Assembly: GCF_020831365.1 (NCBI RefSeq)
Contig: NZ_JAJHPV010000002.1
Coordinates: 62,001 to 126,000, forward strand
From: Massilia agrisoli
GTDB taxonomy: Bacteria; Pseudomonadota; Gammaproteobacteria; Burkholderiales; Burkholderiaceae_D
DNA length: 64,000 nt
Reading direction: 5' to 3'
The first letter of the stretch is position 1. Each line of letters opens with the position of its first letter. The position numbers were made by a program, and so were the translations under genes. The notes below the pieces were generated by a model, which saw nothing but the letters and a program-made list of their open reading frames with translations, was not told the origin of the DNA and did not search any database. Below, piece after piece: positions 45,961 through 53,573 of this stretch.

Positions 45961-46497
45961 TCATCGCGGCGCAATCGGGCAGACCAGGAAGCGCTTGTCG
46001 TCGCAGTAGTTGCCGCGGCATGCCATGCTGATGGCGCCGAAGCCGGGTGGAAAGCGGAGGGTCGGTGTTTCCTCCGAGACCCAGCTGGTCCACTGGCAGC
46101 TCGGCCCGCCCAGGGTCGCGGGAAACGCATCCTTGAGCGCCACGCATTCCAGCGCAATGTTGTCGCAGTACCTGCCCTTGCAGGAGAAGCCGCTGATGAA
46201 GGCGGGCTCGCCGGCGGGCCAGTCGCCGCGCTCGTACGGGTTGGGGACGTTGCATTGCGCGACCGCCTCGCCTTCTTCCGAGACAAAGCTGGACCAGCGG
46301 ATGTCGTATAGCTCGCGCCGGCCCGCCCCGCAGATCGCTTCGATATTGTCGCAGTAGCGGCCGGTGCAGGTGATCCCGGCGACAAGGCGGTTGCCGCAGG
46401 TGGTGGGCGGGGTTTCTTCCGAAATTGCCTGGGCGAGGGCGCTGCCGCAGAAGCCCAGCGCCATCAATACGCTGGAGACCAGCTTTGCGATCGACAT
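45961..46497 (-). CDS. Secreted cysteine-rich protein with three internal repeats
   Basis: A 178-residue protein; GGAGG lies 5 nt before ATG 46497. A signal peptide ends near 'CGSALAQA'. The mature part has three related units built on C-x-G-x-Y-C-D-[ND]: 'CTGRYCDN' (44-51), 'CKGRYCDN' (106-113) and 'CRGNYCDD' (160-167), each followed by a Cys 7-8 residues on. Units are joined by 'WSSFVSEEG' and 'WTSWVSEET'. Paired cysteines suggest disulfide-stabilised small domains. I do not recognise a named family. It follows the C25-like lipoprotein gene by 72 bp on the same strand. Confidence 0.85.
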   Translation of the reverse strand: MSIAKLVSSVLMALGFCGSALAQAISEETPPTTCGNRLVAGITCTGRYCDNIEAICGAGRRELYDIRWSSFVSEEGEAVAQCNVPNPYERGDWPAGEPAFISGFSCKGRYCDNIALECVALKDAFPATLGGPSCQWTSWVSEETPTLRFPPGFGAISMACRGNYCDDKRFLVCPIAPR

Positions 46498-46569
46498 GCC
46501 AGCCTCCGGACTCTGGGTGGGATGCTGGTTCGACTTTGCGCCCGGCCCGAAAGTTCGCGAAGTTGATCG

Positions 46570-48348
46570 CTAGTGAATCCTCATTGTGGCATCAAGCGTG
46601 ATTTTGTAGGAAGCAGGGTCGTCGGAAAAAAGCTGCAAGGTGGAGCCCAGAATCCCCGTGACCGGCGCTCCCGGAGGGCTATAAACCAATGGCGCCATTT
46701 TGTATGTCACCTTCATCGTCTGGTTCGGTTTGATCGTAAAAATTTTGTTTCCAATTCCAGAACCATGATTGCTTCCTGAGATCGGATACGGATCGACCAG
46801 GGAAAAGCCGCCATTGAATCCACCTTCCGGAGTCGGCTTGCCGTCGATACTCCATGCTCTCGAGGCCCAGGCCAGTTGAATATGAAGGTCAGCCATACCG
46901 GCATTGGACAGGTGAAGGACGGCTTGTGAACTTGAGCCGGCGATGGAGTCCGCAAAGACCATCGGGAAGATGAAGTTTCCATCGTTATAGTGCTTCCCAT
47001 TAATCACAAGTTTGGGCGCGCGTGCGGGCACGGGACGGAAGGAAATGTATGGATCGCCTTGCATCGAAATCGCATTGCCCCTCAAACTTCCCCTGACTGC
47101 TTCCGCAAAGGTGCTCCCGAGCGCCAGGTAAGGATAGACCTCCTGCGCTTGCTCGAACACGAAATTAGAGCTTCCCCATGAAGTGGTAGAAGATCCCATA
47201 GTGAGCATCGTCTTCCCTGACATCAGCAACGTCGTTGCGAATGAGCCGCTGCGAAGAAAATCTTGCGAGGAGCACGCTAACATTTCAACGTATTTCGCAC
47301 TGGCGCCGTTGGATTGAATCTCGCTGCTTGCCATACTGACGTGATCGTCAGAATAATACTTCCCCAGCGCGTCGGGGCCTTCGAACAAAATGCTGCTCGA
47401 GTTTCCATGTCCCCCGACCACACACATTTCCCCTTCGCTTGCCAGGCATCGTTTGAATGTGTCTTTGCGGAAGGCGGCTGTCCCATCCGTAACGAAAGCG
47501 GGCGAGGGATAATGTTGAAGTCCACCGTTGAGCGTCATTGCTGGCCAAATGTCCGCCAGCGTATCTGCGGGGAGGTAGGGCGCAGATCCGCCCCATAACG
47601 CCCAGGTGTACTGAAAATCAGGCGACCAATTCAAATTGTTTTGATCGCTGGCCTTGTGATAGGCAATGAATTGATCAAGTTTTTTTTCAACGTCCGCCAG
47701 GTCCGATAGTTGGCTTTGGCCGCGCAATACAGCCACAGGCATCCCGTGCCGGCACGACGGGTCGTTGTCGATTTCCTGGGGAACTGAATCGATGCGGTTG
47801 CTGTTGGCTGAAAAGCGATACTCGCCGCACGATGGCAACCGGAATGGATCCATTAACGGCTTCGCAAATCCATCTATGCCATCAATGACAAGAGGCACCG
47901 GAACCACGCCGATCAGGATCGCCCCATCATAAGGCTTCAGCTGGTTCCGGACCGCTGGGGCATCTGCGCCGGCGCTGAGAACGTCCACCGAATAGATTGG
48001 CCCATTCGATCCCGAGCGGGCGGTGGCGCGCCGGTTCAGGTCGCCGGAAAGTGCAGCAGAAAACTGCTGGATTTTCGCACCATTCGCATGCATTTGGGAG
48101 GATGAAACAACCATCGCGATATTGACTGGCTTGGCACGCACTTCCTCAAATTGAAGGGGGGCGGGTTCCGGGACAGGTACAGGCGGTACAGGTACTGGCG
48201 GTACAGGGAGAGGCGCCGGAGCTGGCGCATTATTTGCAGGCGGCGGTGCCGATTGGGCGCTGTCGCCACTCCCTCCGCATGCGGAAAGGGCCAGGACCTG
48301 GAATGCATAAGCCGAGCATAAAATCCACTGCCTTAATTTCGCCGACAT
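46570..48348 (-). CDS. Lipoprotein with caspase/gingipain-like (clan CD) fold, low GC
   Basis: A 592-residue protein. The signal ends in lipobox 'LALSAC', followed by Gly/Ser and a Pro-rich linker (PVPPVPVPPVPVPEP). The central domain has a possible clan CD Cys-His pair: His314 in 'VVGGHGNSSS' and Cys359 in 'EMLACSSQDF', then 'MQGDPYISF' (Asp432), which recalls the GDP motif of peptidase C25 (gingipain). A beta-rich C-terminal region follows. Sampled GC is 26/60 (46741-46800) and 30/60 (47281-47340), against 41/60 in hprK (48661-48720), suggesting recent acquisition. Peptidase activity is a hypothesis. ATG 48348 has GGGAA upstream. Confidence 0.75.
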   Translation of the reverse strand: MSAKLRQWILCSAYAFQVLALSACGGSGDSAQSAPPPANNAPAPAPLPVPPVPVPPVPVPEPAPLQFEEVRAKPVNIAMVVSSSQMHANGAKIQQFSAALSGDLNRRATARSGSNGPIYSVDVLSAGADAPAVRNQLKPYDGAILIGVVPVPLVIDGIDGFAKPLMDPFRLPSCGEYRFSANSNRIDSVPQEIDNDPSCRHGMPVAVLRGQSQLSDLADVEKKLDQFIAYHKASDQNNLNWSPDFQYTWALWGGSAPYLPADTLADIWPAMTLNGGLQHYPSPAFVTDGTAAFRKDTFKRCLASEGEMCVVGGHGNSSSILFEGPDALGKYYSDDHVSMASSEIQSNGASAKYVEMLACSSQDFLRSGSFATTLLMSGKTMLTMGSSTTSWGSSNFVFEQAQEVYPYLALGSTFAEAVRGSLRGNAISMQGDPYISFRPVPARAPKLVINGKHYNDGNFIFPMVFADSIAGSSSQAVLHLSNAGMADLHIQLAWASRAWSIDGKPTPEGGFNGGFSLVDPYPISGSNHGSGIGNKIFTIKPNQTMKVTYKMAPLVYSPPGAPVTGILGSTLQLFSDDPASYKITLDATMRIH

Positions 48349-48430
48349 ATGTGTTCCCGTAAAGTCTATTGATTGGCTATACCGCAAGTTAACAAAATGA
48401 TATTAGCTTAATAAACTTTTATTTCAAAGC

Positions 48431-48455
48431 AAAAAAAAGACGGCTCGCGCCGTCT
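48431..48455 (-). terminator. Rho-independent terminator of hprK
   Basis: On the minus strand AGACGGC / GCCGTCT forms a 7-bp stem with loop GCGA, followed by eight T. It lies 28 bp after the hprK stop and separates it from the low-GC lipoprotein gene. Confidence 0.92.
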
Positions 48456-48482
48456 GGTTAATGCCCTGGTATGGTTCGATCT

Positions 48483-49418
48483 TCAGTCGCCTGTCATGGC
48501 CTGGCGTTGACGCTCCATGAATTCCTGCAGCGTATCGATGCCGCGCAGCTGGAGGATCGTGTTGCGCACGGCAGCCTCCAGCAGAACCGCGATGTTGCGG
48601 CCGGCGGCAACAGGAATCACCACCTTGCGCACCGGCAGGCCCAGCACGTCTTCGGTTGGGAAGTTGAATGGCAGGCGCTCGACCTCTTCTTCCGCCGCGC
48701 CGCGCCGCACCAGGTGCACGATGAGCTTCAGGCGCATCTTGCGGCGCACGGCGGTCTCGCCGAAGATCGCCTTGATATCCAGCAGTCCAAGGCCGCGCAC
48801 TTCGAGCAGGTTTTGCAGCAGCGGCGGGCAGCGCCCTTCGATCATGTTCGGCGCGATGCGCGAGAACTCCACCGCGTCGTCGGCCACCAGGCCGTGGCTG
48901 CGCGAAATCAGTTCGAGGCCAAGCTCGCTCTTGCCCAGGCCCGAGTCGCCGGTAATCAGCACGCCGACACCCAGCACGTCCATGAACACGCCGTGCATGA
49001 TGATGCGCTGCGCGAGCTTCTTGGACAGGTAGACGCGCAGGTAGTCGATCACCTGCGCGGCCGGCAGCGGCGTCGAGAACAGCGGGATATTTTGCTCGTC
49101 GCAGATGGCGAGGATGTCGGGCGGCGTGTCGAGGCCCTGCGCGATGATCAGCGCCGGCGGGCCGCCGCCGATCAGTTCGGAGATGACGTGCGCGCGCGAG
49201 CTCGATTTAAGACGGTGGTAGTAGGCCAGTTCCTGGTGCCCGAACACCTGGATGCGGCCGGGGTGGATCAGGTTCAGGTGGCCGACCTGGTCGGCGGCCG
49301 AAGCCACATCGCCCGAGATCAGGCGCTCGCCGCCGGGGAAGCCGGCGAACCAGCCAAGCTCCAAAGACTCGCGGTTATCGTCGTACAGCCTTTGGATGGT
49401 CAGCGGGGTTTGCAGCAT
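48483..49418 (-). CDS. hprK: HPr kinase/phosphorylase
   Basis: HprK phosphorylates Ser46 of HPr with ATP and also removes it, linking carbon state to PTS signalling. The 311-residue protein has an N-terminal domain ('[20 protein letters not shown]'), Walker A '[16 protein letters not shown]', '[11 protein letters not shown]', and the signature '[15 protein letters not shown]'. Many betaproteobacteria have this with an incomplete PTS. It lies 45 bp after ptsN and ends at a terminator, so rapZ is not in this transcript. Confidence 0.95.
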   Translation of the reverse strand: MLQTPLTIQRLYDDNRESLELGWFAGFPGGERLISGDVASAADQVGHLNLIHPGRIQVFGHQELAYYHRLKSSSRAHVISELIGGGPPALIIAQGLDTPPDILAICDEQNIPLFSTPLPAAQVIDYLRVYLSKKLAQRIIMHGVFMDVLGVGVLITGDSGLGKSELGLELISRSHGLVADDAVEFSRIAPNMIEGRCPPLLQNLLEVRGLGLLDIKAIFGETAVRRKMRLKLIVHLVRRGAAEEEVERLPFNFPTEDVLGLPVRKVVIPVAAGRNIAVLLEAAVRNTILQLRGIDTLQEFMERQRQAMTGD

Positions 49419-49463
49419 GAACGGGTCTTTGTAGTGAGGCGCGGCGCGCCTGGTCCGCCAAGT

Positions 49464-49946
49464 TTAACCCAAGGCCTGCAGGCTTGGTTGCCAGCTGGTG
49501 ATACGCGCATGCACCGACTTCGGATCCGGGTCAGTCGACAGCGCAGTGCGGAAAGCGTCGTCCGAAAACATCTCTGCGATCTCGGACAGGATTTCCAGGT
49601 GCTGCTGGGTGACGTGGTCAGGAATCAGCAGGAAGAACAGCAGGTTGACCGGCTGGCCGTCCGGGGACTCGAACGGAATCGGCTCGGCCAGGCGCACAAA
49701 CGCGCCCAGCGGCGACTTGAGGCTCTTGCTGCCCTTGATACGGCCGTGCGGGACGGCGACGCCGTGGCCGAGGCCGGTGGAGCCGAGGCGCTCGCGGGCG
49801 AACAGGTTGTCCGATACGGTCGAGCGCGCAATGCCGCAATTATTTTCGAAGATCAGCCCGGCTTGCTCGAAGGCGCGCTTCTTGCTGGAAACTTCGAGAT
49901 CGAGCAGCACGTTCTCGGGCGACAGGATTTTGCTAAGATTGGTCAT
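49464..49946 (-). CDS. ptsN: Nitrogen-PTS enzyme IIA (PtsN)
   Basis: PtsN is the phosphate acceptor of the nitrogen-related PTS, which regulates potassium and nitrogen responses rather than importing sugar. The 160-residue EIIA domain begins 'MTNLSKILSPENVLLDLEVS' and carries the phosphorylated His in 'GLGHGVAVPHGRIKG'. Other motifs: 'LFFLLIPDHVTQQHLEILSE'. ptsN-hprK run on the minus strand, opposite to rpoN and hpf, indicating inversion relative to the usual order. Confidence 0.94.
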   Translation of the reverse strand: MTNLSKILSPENVLLDLEVSSKKRAFEQAGLIFENNCGIARSTVSDNLFARERLGSTGLGHGVAVPHGRIKGSKSLKSPLGAFVRLAEPIPFESPDGQPVNLLFFLLIPDHVTQQHLEILSEIAEMFSDDAFRTALSTDPDPKSVHARITSWQPSLQALG

Positions 49947-50218
49947 GACACTCTGTGTAATGTTGCAGTGCACAAAGGTGCTTGCGAGCCAGAATTATAG
50001 GCCTGTTTTGCAGCCGTGTAATTCGATTTCGACTTGGGGAACCCGGCAATGCCGTGCACCGGGCCAGCCACAACACCATATGGCGTTGTTTTAACGAAAA
50101 TCAAGGCTGCCCCGGCTGTGTGGGAAGCGTTGCATTCGGGCTAAAGGTATTCCCGTACGGAAACTAGGTCAATGCTTGCAGGCGGTGCGGATTGCAATCG
50201 TTGACCTGTATCAGCGCC
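49947..50218. other. Intergenic region between queF and ptsN
   Basis: 272 bp upstream of ptsN and downstream of queF, both on the minus strand. Short open frames here have neither ribosome-binding sites nor recognisable products. It presumably holds the ptsN promoter; no convincing hexamers or strong hairpin were identified. Confidence 0.4.
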
Positions 50219-51049
50219 TTACTGGCGGGCGTTGCGCAGGTTGGGCGGGCGGCCGGTGGTGAAGTTGGCGCGCCATGGATTGATGTCGAGCCCGCCGCGG
50301 CGGGTGTAGCGCGCATACACGGCCAGCTTTTGCGGGGCGCACTGGCGCATGATGTCGACAAAAATGCGTTCGACGCACTGCTCGTGGAATTCGTTGTGCT
50401 CGCGAAAGCCGATCAGGTACTTCAGCAGGCCCTCCTGGTCGATCTGCGGGCCCACGTAATGGATCTGCACGCTGCCCCAGTCGGGCTGGCCAGTGACCAG
50501 GCAGTTCGATTTGAGCAGGTGCGACACCAGGGTTTCATCCACCGGCGGCTCACCCTTGGCCGCCGTCAGCAGGGCCGGGCTGGGCGAGTAGTTATCCACC
50601 TCGATGTCGAGGCGGTCCAGCAGCAGGCCGTCAAGCTCGCCCATCTTCAGGCGGCCAAAGTCTTCCTGCATCGTCACCGTCACATGCACCGGCGCGCCTG
50701 CCGCGGTGGAGACGTCTTCGCGCAGCAGTTCGACCAGCGCGTCCTGGTTGGCGAGGCGGGTCTGGTTGAACGAGTTGAGATACAGCTTGAACGACTTCGA
50801 TTCGATGATGTTGGGGGAATCGGCCGGCACAGTAAAGGTCGCAATCGCCACCTGCGGCTTGCCGCGCATGTTCAGCCACGACAGCTCGTAGGCGTTCCAG
50901 ATGTCGACGCCGAAGAACGGCAGCGCGCCGGTGATCTGCAGCTCGTCGCGCTTTTGCTGGCGCGCGATCGGGAACAGCAGTTCCGGTGCGTACTGCGTCT
51001 GGTAGGCGGAGGTTTTACCCAGCGGAGACTGGTCGGCGGTGTTGGTCAT
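50219..51049 (-). CDS. queF: NADPH-dependent 7-cyano-7-deazaguanine reductase, long form
   Basis: QueF reduces preQ0 to preQ1 in queuosine biosynthesis. The 276-residue protein is the long, two-domain (E. coli-type) form. The '[15 protein letters not shown]' motif (83 onward) binds NADPH, and '[14 protein letters not shown]' supplies the catalytic Cys183 and Asp190. C-terminal '[13 protein letters not shown]' is typical. It lies 6 bp downstream of ilvA on the same strand, likely co-transcribed. The other queuosine genes are not in the window. Confidence 0.96.
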   Translation of the reverse strand: MTNTADQSPLGKTSAYQTQYAPELLFPIARQQKRDELQITGALPFFGVDIWNAYELSWLNMRGKPQVAIATFTVPADSPNIIESKSFKLYLNSFNQTRLANQDALVELLREDVSTAAGAPVHVTVTMQEDFGRLKMGELDGLLLDRLDIEVDNYSPSPALLTAAKGEPPVDETLVSHLLKSNCLVTGQPDWGSVQIHYVGPQIDQEGLLKYLIGFREHNEFHEQCVERIFVDIMRQCAPQKLAVYARYTRRGGLDINPWRANFTTGRPPNLRNARQ

Positions 51050-51055
51050 TGGCGT

Positions 51056-52588
51056 TTAAAGGAAAAGCTTGTACACGGGGTTGGCACTCTCGTCCCAGTA
51101 ACGGTAGCCGAGGGTGTTAAGGAACTGGCGGAATTCGTCCATCTCGCCGCCCGGCACCTGCAGGCCGACCAGGATGCGGCCGACGTCGCCGCCCTGGTTC
51201 CGGTAATGGAACAGCGAGATGTTCCAGTTCGGCGCCATGCTGGCGAGAAAGCGCATCAATGCGCCGGGGCGTTCCGGGAATTCGAAACGATACAGCAGCT
51301 CGTCGTGCGCCAGCGCGCTCTTGCCGCCGACGAGGTGGCGGATGTGCAGCTTGGCCAGCTCGTCGTGGGTGAGGTCGAGGGTGCGGAAGTCGTGCTGCTC
51401 GAAGGTGCGCGCCAGTACGCTGGACTCGCCACGCGCGGAGACCTGGATGCCGACAAACACGTGGGCTTCGCGCTCGTCGCTGACGCGGTAGTTAAATTCG
51501 GTGACGTTGCGCGGCCCGACCAGTTCGCAGAAGCGGCGGAAGCTGCCGCGCTGCTCGGGAATCGTCACCGCGAACACGGCTTCGCGCGCTTCGCCCACCT
51601 CGGCGCGCTCGGCGACAAAACGCAGGCGGTCGAAGTTCATGTTGGCGCCGCAGGCGATCGCCACCAGCGACTCGTTGCGCACCGGGTTTTTCGACATCGC
51701 GGAGCGCTCGACGTAGGCCTTGGCGCCAGCAATGGCAAGGGCGCCTGCCGGTTCGAGGATGCTGCGGGTGTCCTGGAACACGTCCTTGATGGCCGCGCAG
51801 ATGGCGTCGTTGTCGACGATGATGATCTCGTCGACGTACTTCTGCGCCAGGCGGAAGGTCTCTTCGCCGACCAGCCGCACCGCGGTGCCGTCCGAGAACA
51901 GGCCGACGTCGGACAAGGTCACGCGCTGGCCGGCCTTCAGGCTGCGCGCCATCGCGTCGGAGTCCATCGTTTGCACGCCGATGATCCTGATGTCGGGGCG
52001 CACCTGCTTGACGTAGGCGGCCACGCCGGCGATCAGGCCGCCGCCGCCAATCGCCACAAAGATCGCATGGATCGGGCCGGAGTGCTGGCGCAGGATCTCC
52101 ATGCCGATGGTGCCCTGGCCGGCGATCACGTCCGGGTCGTCGAACGGGTGCACGAAGGTCAGCTTCTGTTCTTTTTCCAGGGTCAGCGCGTGGTTGTAGG
52201 CGTCGGTGTACGACTCGCCGTGCAGCACCACTTCGACATTCGCGCCGCCGCGCGCCTTGACCGCTTCGATCTTCACCGGCGGCGTGGTGGTCGGCATCAC
52301 GACCAGCGCGCGGCATCCCAGCTTGCCAGCCGAAAGGGCGACGCCCTGCGCGTGGTTGCCGGCCGAGGCGCAGATCACGCCGCGCTTTAACTGCGCGGCG
52401 TTCAGGTTGGCCATCTTGTTGTAGGCGCCGCGCAGCTTGAAGCTGAACACGCTTTGCATGTCTTCGCGCTTGAAGTAAATGCGGTTGTCGAAACGCTCGG
52501 ACAGGGTAGGGGCAAGTTCCAGCGGGGTTTCATCGGCAACGTCGTAGACGCGGGCGGTCAGGATTTTCTTGAGATAGTCGATTGTCAT
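51056..52588 (-). CDS. ilvA: Biosynthetic threonine ammonia-lyase
   Basis: IlvA deaminates threonine to 2-oxobutanoate, the first step to isoleucine. The 510-residue protein has a PLP domain with Lys51 in 'VFSFKLRGAYNKMANL', the phosphate loop 'SAGNHAQGVAL' and 'GGGGLIAGVAAYVKQ', then two C-terminal ACT-like domains (about 325-510; 'FAVTIPEQRGSFRRFCELVG', 'FEFPERPGALMRFLASM') that bind isoleucine and valine. So feedback inhibition is expected. ATG 52588 is preferred over an upstream TTG. Confidence 0.96.
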   Translation of the reverse strand: MTIDYLKKILTARVYDVADETPLELAPTLSERFDNRIYFKREDMQSVFSFKLRGAYNKMANLNAAQLKRGVICASAGNHAQGVALSAGKLGCRALVVMPTTTPPVKIEAVKARGGANVEVVLHGESYTDAYNHALTLEKEQKLTFVHPFDDPDVIAGQGTIGMEILRQHSGPIHAIFVAIGGGGLIAGVAAYVKQVRPDIRIIGVQTMDSDAMARSLKAGQRVTLSDVGLFSDGTAVRLVGEETFRLAQKYVDEIIIVDNDAICAAIKDVFQDTRSILEPAGALAIAGAKAYVERSAMSKNPVRNESLVAIACGANMNFDRLRFVAERAEVGEAREAVFAVTIPEQRGSFRRFCELVGPRNVTEFNYRVSDEREAHVFVGIQVSARGESSVLARTFEQHDFRTLDLTHDELAKLHIRHLVGGKSALAHDELLYRFEFPERPGALMRFLASMAPNWNISLFHYRNQGGDVGRILVGLQVPGGEMDEFRQFLNTLGYRYWDESANPVYKLFL

Positions 52589-52617
52589 GGTCTGCAAGCA
52601 TAAGGTTCAAAGCCACC

Positions 52618-52719
52618 GTCGTTCCCGCGCAGGCGGGAACCTATACTGAATCTCAGTAGCCAGCGGCGCATGGGTTCCCGTTTTCACGGGAAGTCGTTTC
52701 CGCCAATGGCGGGAACGAC
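52618..52719. repeat. REP-like repeat with three arms, copy D
   Basis: Three hairpin units in a row: GTTCCCGCGCAGGCGGGAAC, a degenerate TTCCCGTTTTCACGGGAA, and TTCCGCCAATGGCGGGAA, ended by CGAC. Same family as the copies at 777, 5155 and 35051 with one extra arm. It lies between the divergent ilvA and yqaA genes, upstream of both, an unusual location for a REP. Confidence 0.8.
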
Positions 52720-52874
52720 GCACTTGGTGACGCGTTCGTATGACTGTCCTGATCGGGTTATGGCCGAGGCGTTCAGTGCGACAGGCGAGCGCGGTTGGCG
52801 GGCTCTGCCTATCGTGTCGTTGCGATAGGTTTTCCTCATTATAATGGACGCTTCCCAAGCCGTCTTTTGCCCCC

Positions 52875-53366
52875 ATGATCGAATCCGCAGTTCTCTGGCT
52901 GCTCAAAGTGCTGGCCGCCCCTGCGGTCGGCCTCAGTTCGGTCTTCATTATCTCCTTCGTTTCAGCCACCCTGGTGCCGCTGGGCTCGGAGCCTGCCGTG
53001 TTCGCGGTGGTCAAGGCCAACCATGAAATGTTCTGGCCCGCGATCCTCGTCGCCACGCTTGGCAATACGCTGGGTGGCGCGGTCGATTACTTCATCGGCT
53101 ACCGCGCCAAGGTGGCGTTCGCCAAGGAGCGTGAAACGGTATGGTTCAAATGGCTGGCGCGCTTCGGCCCGAAGGCGATGCTGCTGTCGTGGGTGCCGGC
53201 CGTCGGCGACCCGTTGTGCACCCTGGGCGGCTGGCTGCACCTGCCGTTCTGGCCAAGCATCGGCTACATGGCCATCGGTAAATTCGGGCGCTACCTGACC
53301 ATGACCTCGGTGCTGCTCTATGTGCCTGACGGGTTCTGGAAACAACTGGGCCAGATGCTCGCCTGA
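52875..53366 (+). CDS. YqaA-family small membrane protein (VTT/DedA-like)
   Basis: A 163-residue inner-membrane protein with hydrophobic segments near 13-38, 55-75, 95-115 and 130-150. Motifs 'SATLVPLGSEPAVFAVV', 'VATLGNTLGGAVDYFIGY' and 'LSWVPAVGDPLCTLGGWL' match YqaA, related to the DedA superfamily of lipid-scramblase-like proteins. A TATAAT (52840-52845) lies 30 bp upstream of the ATG. Function is not established. Confidence 0.88.
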   Translation: MIESAVLWLLKVLAAPAVGLSSVFIISFVSATLVPLGSEPAVFAVVKANHEMFWPAILVATLGNTLGGAVDYFIGYRAKVAFAKERETVWFKWLARFGPKAMLLSWVPAVGDPLCTLGGWLHLPFWPSIGYMAIGKFGRYLTMTSVLLYVPDGFWKQLGQMLA

Positions 53367-53389
53367 ATATCCTGCCTGCATGAAAATCA

Positions 53390-53459
53390 TGCAAATATCT
53401 GGTGCATAAATGACGGTCTGTGCAAATAACATTTGCTTAAAATGTAAATTTTGCAAATA
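53390..53459 (+). promoter_or_regulatory. Three TGCAAATA repeats at exact 31-bp intervals
   Basis: TGCAAATA occurs at 53390, 53421 and 53452. The middle copy forms a dyad GCAAAT-AAC-ATTTGC (53422-53436), and the third lies in ATTT-TGC-AAAT. The stretch is AT-rich within GC-rich DNA and lies 115-180 bp upstream of the DUF3683 dehydrogenase gene. Spacing of about three helical turns suggests one protein binding the same DNA face three times. Confidence 0.55.
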
Positions 53460-53573
53460 AACGACGTCGGCGACTGGCTGTATAGACCGGAAAAACGGCC
53501 CCTGCCCGGGCGTTGTGCAGCGCAATACGCTAGAATGTTCTTCCCTAGGGTCAGTCCGAGAAGTCCACGATAC

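Noticed and set aside
49982-50167. A 61-codon ORF upstream of ptsN.
   Set aside because: No ribosome-binding site, no homologous feel and an atypical composition; treated as intergenic.
50192-52390. A 732-codon plus-strand open frame.
   Set aside because: Lies antisense across queF and ilvA, both of which have intact catalytic motifs; composition is that of a shadow frame.
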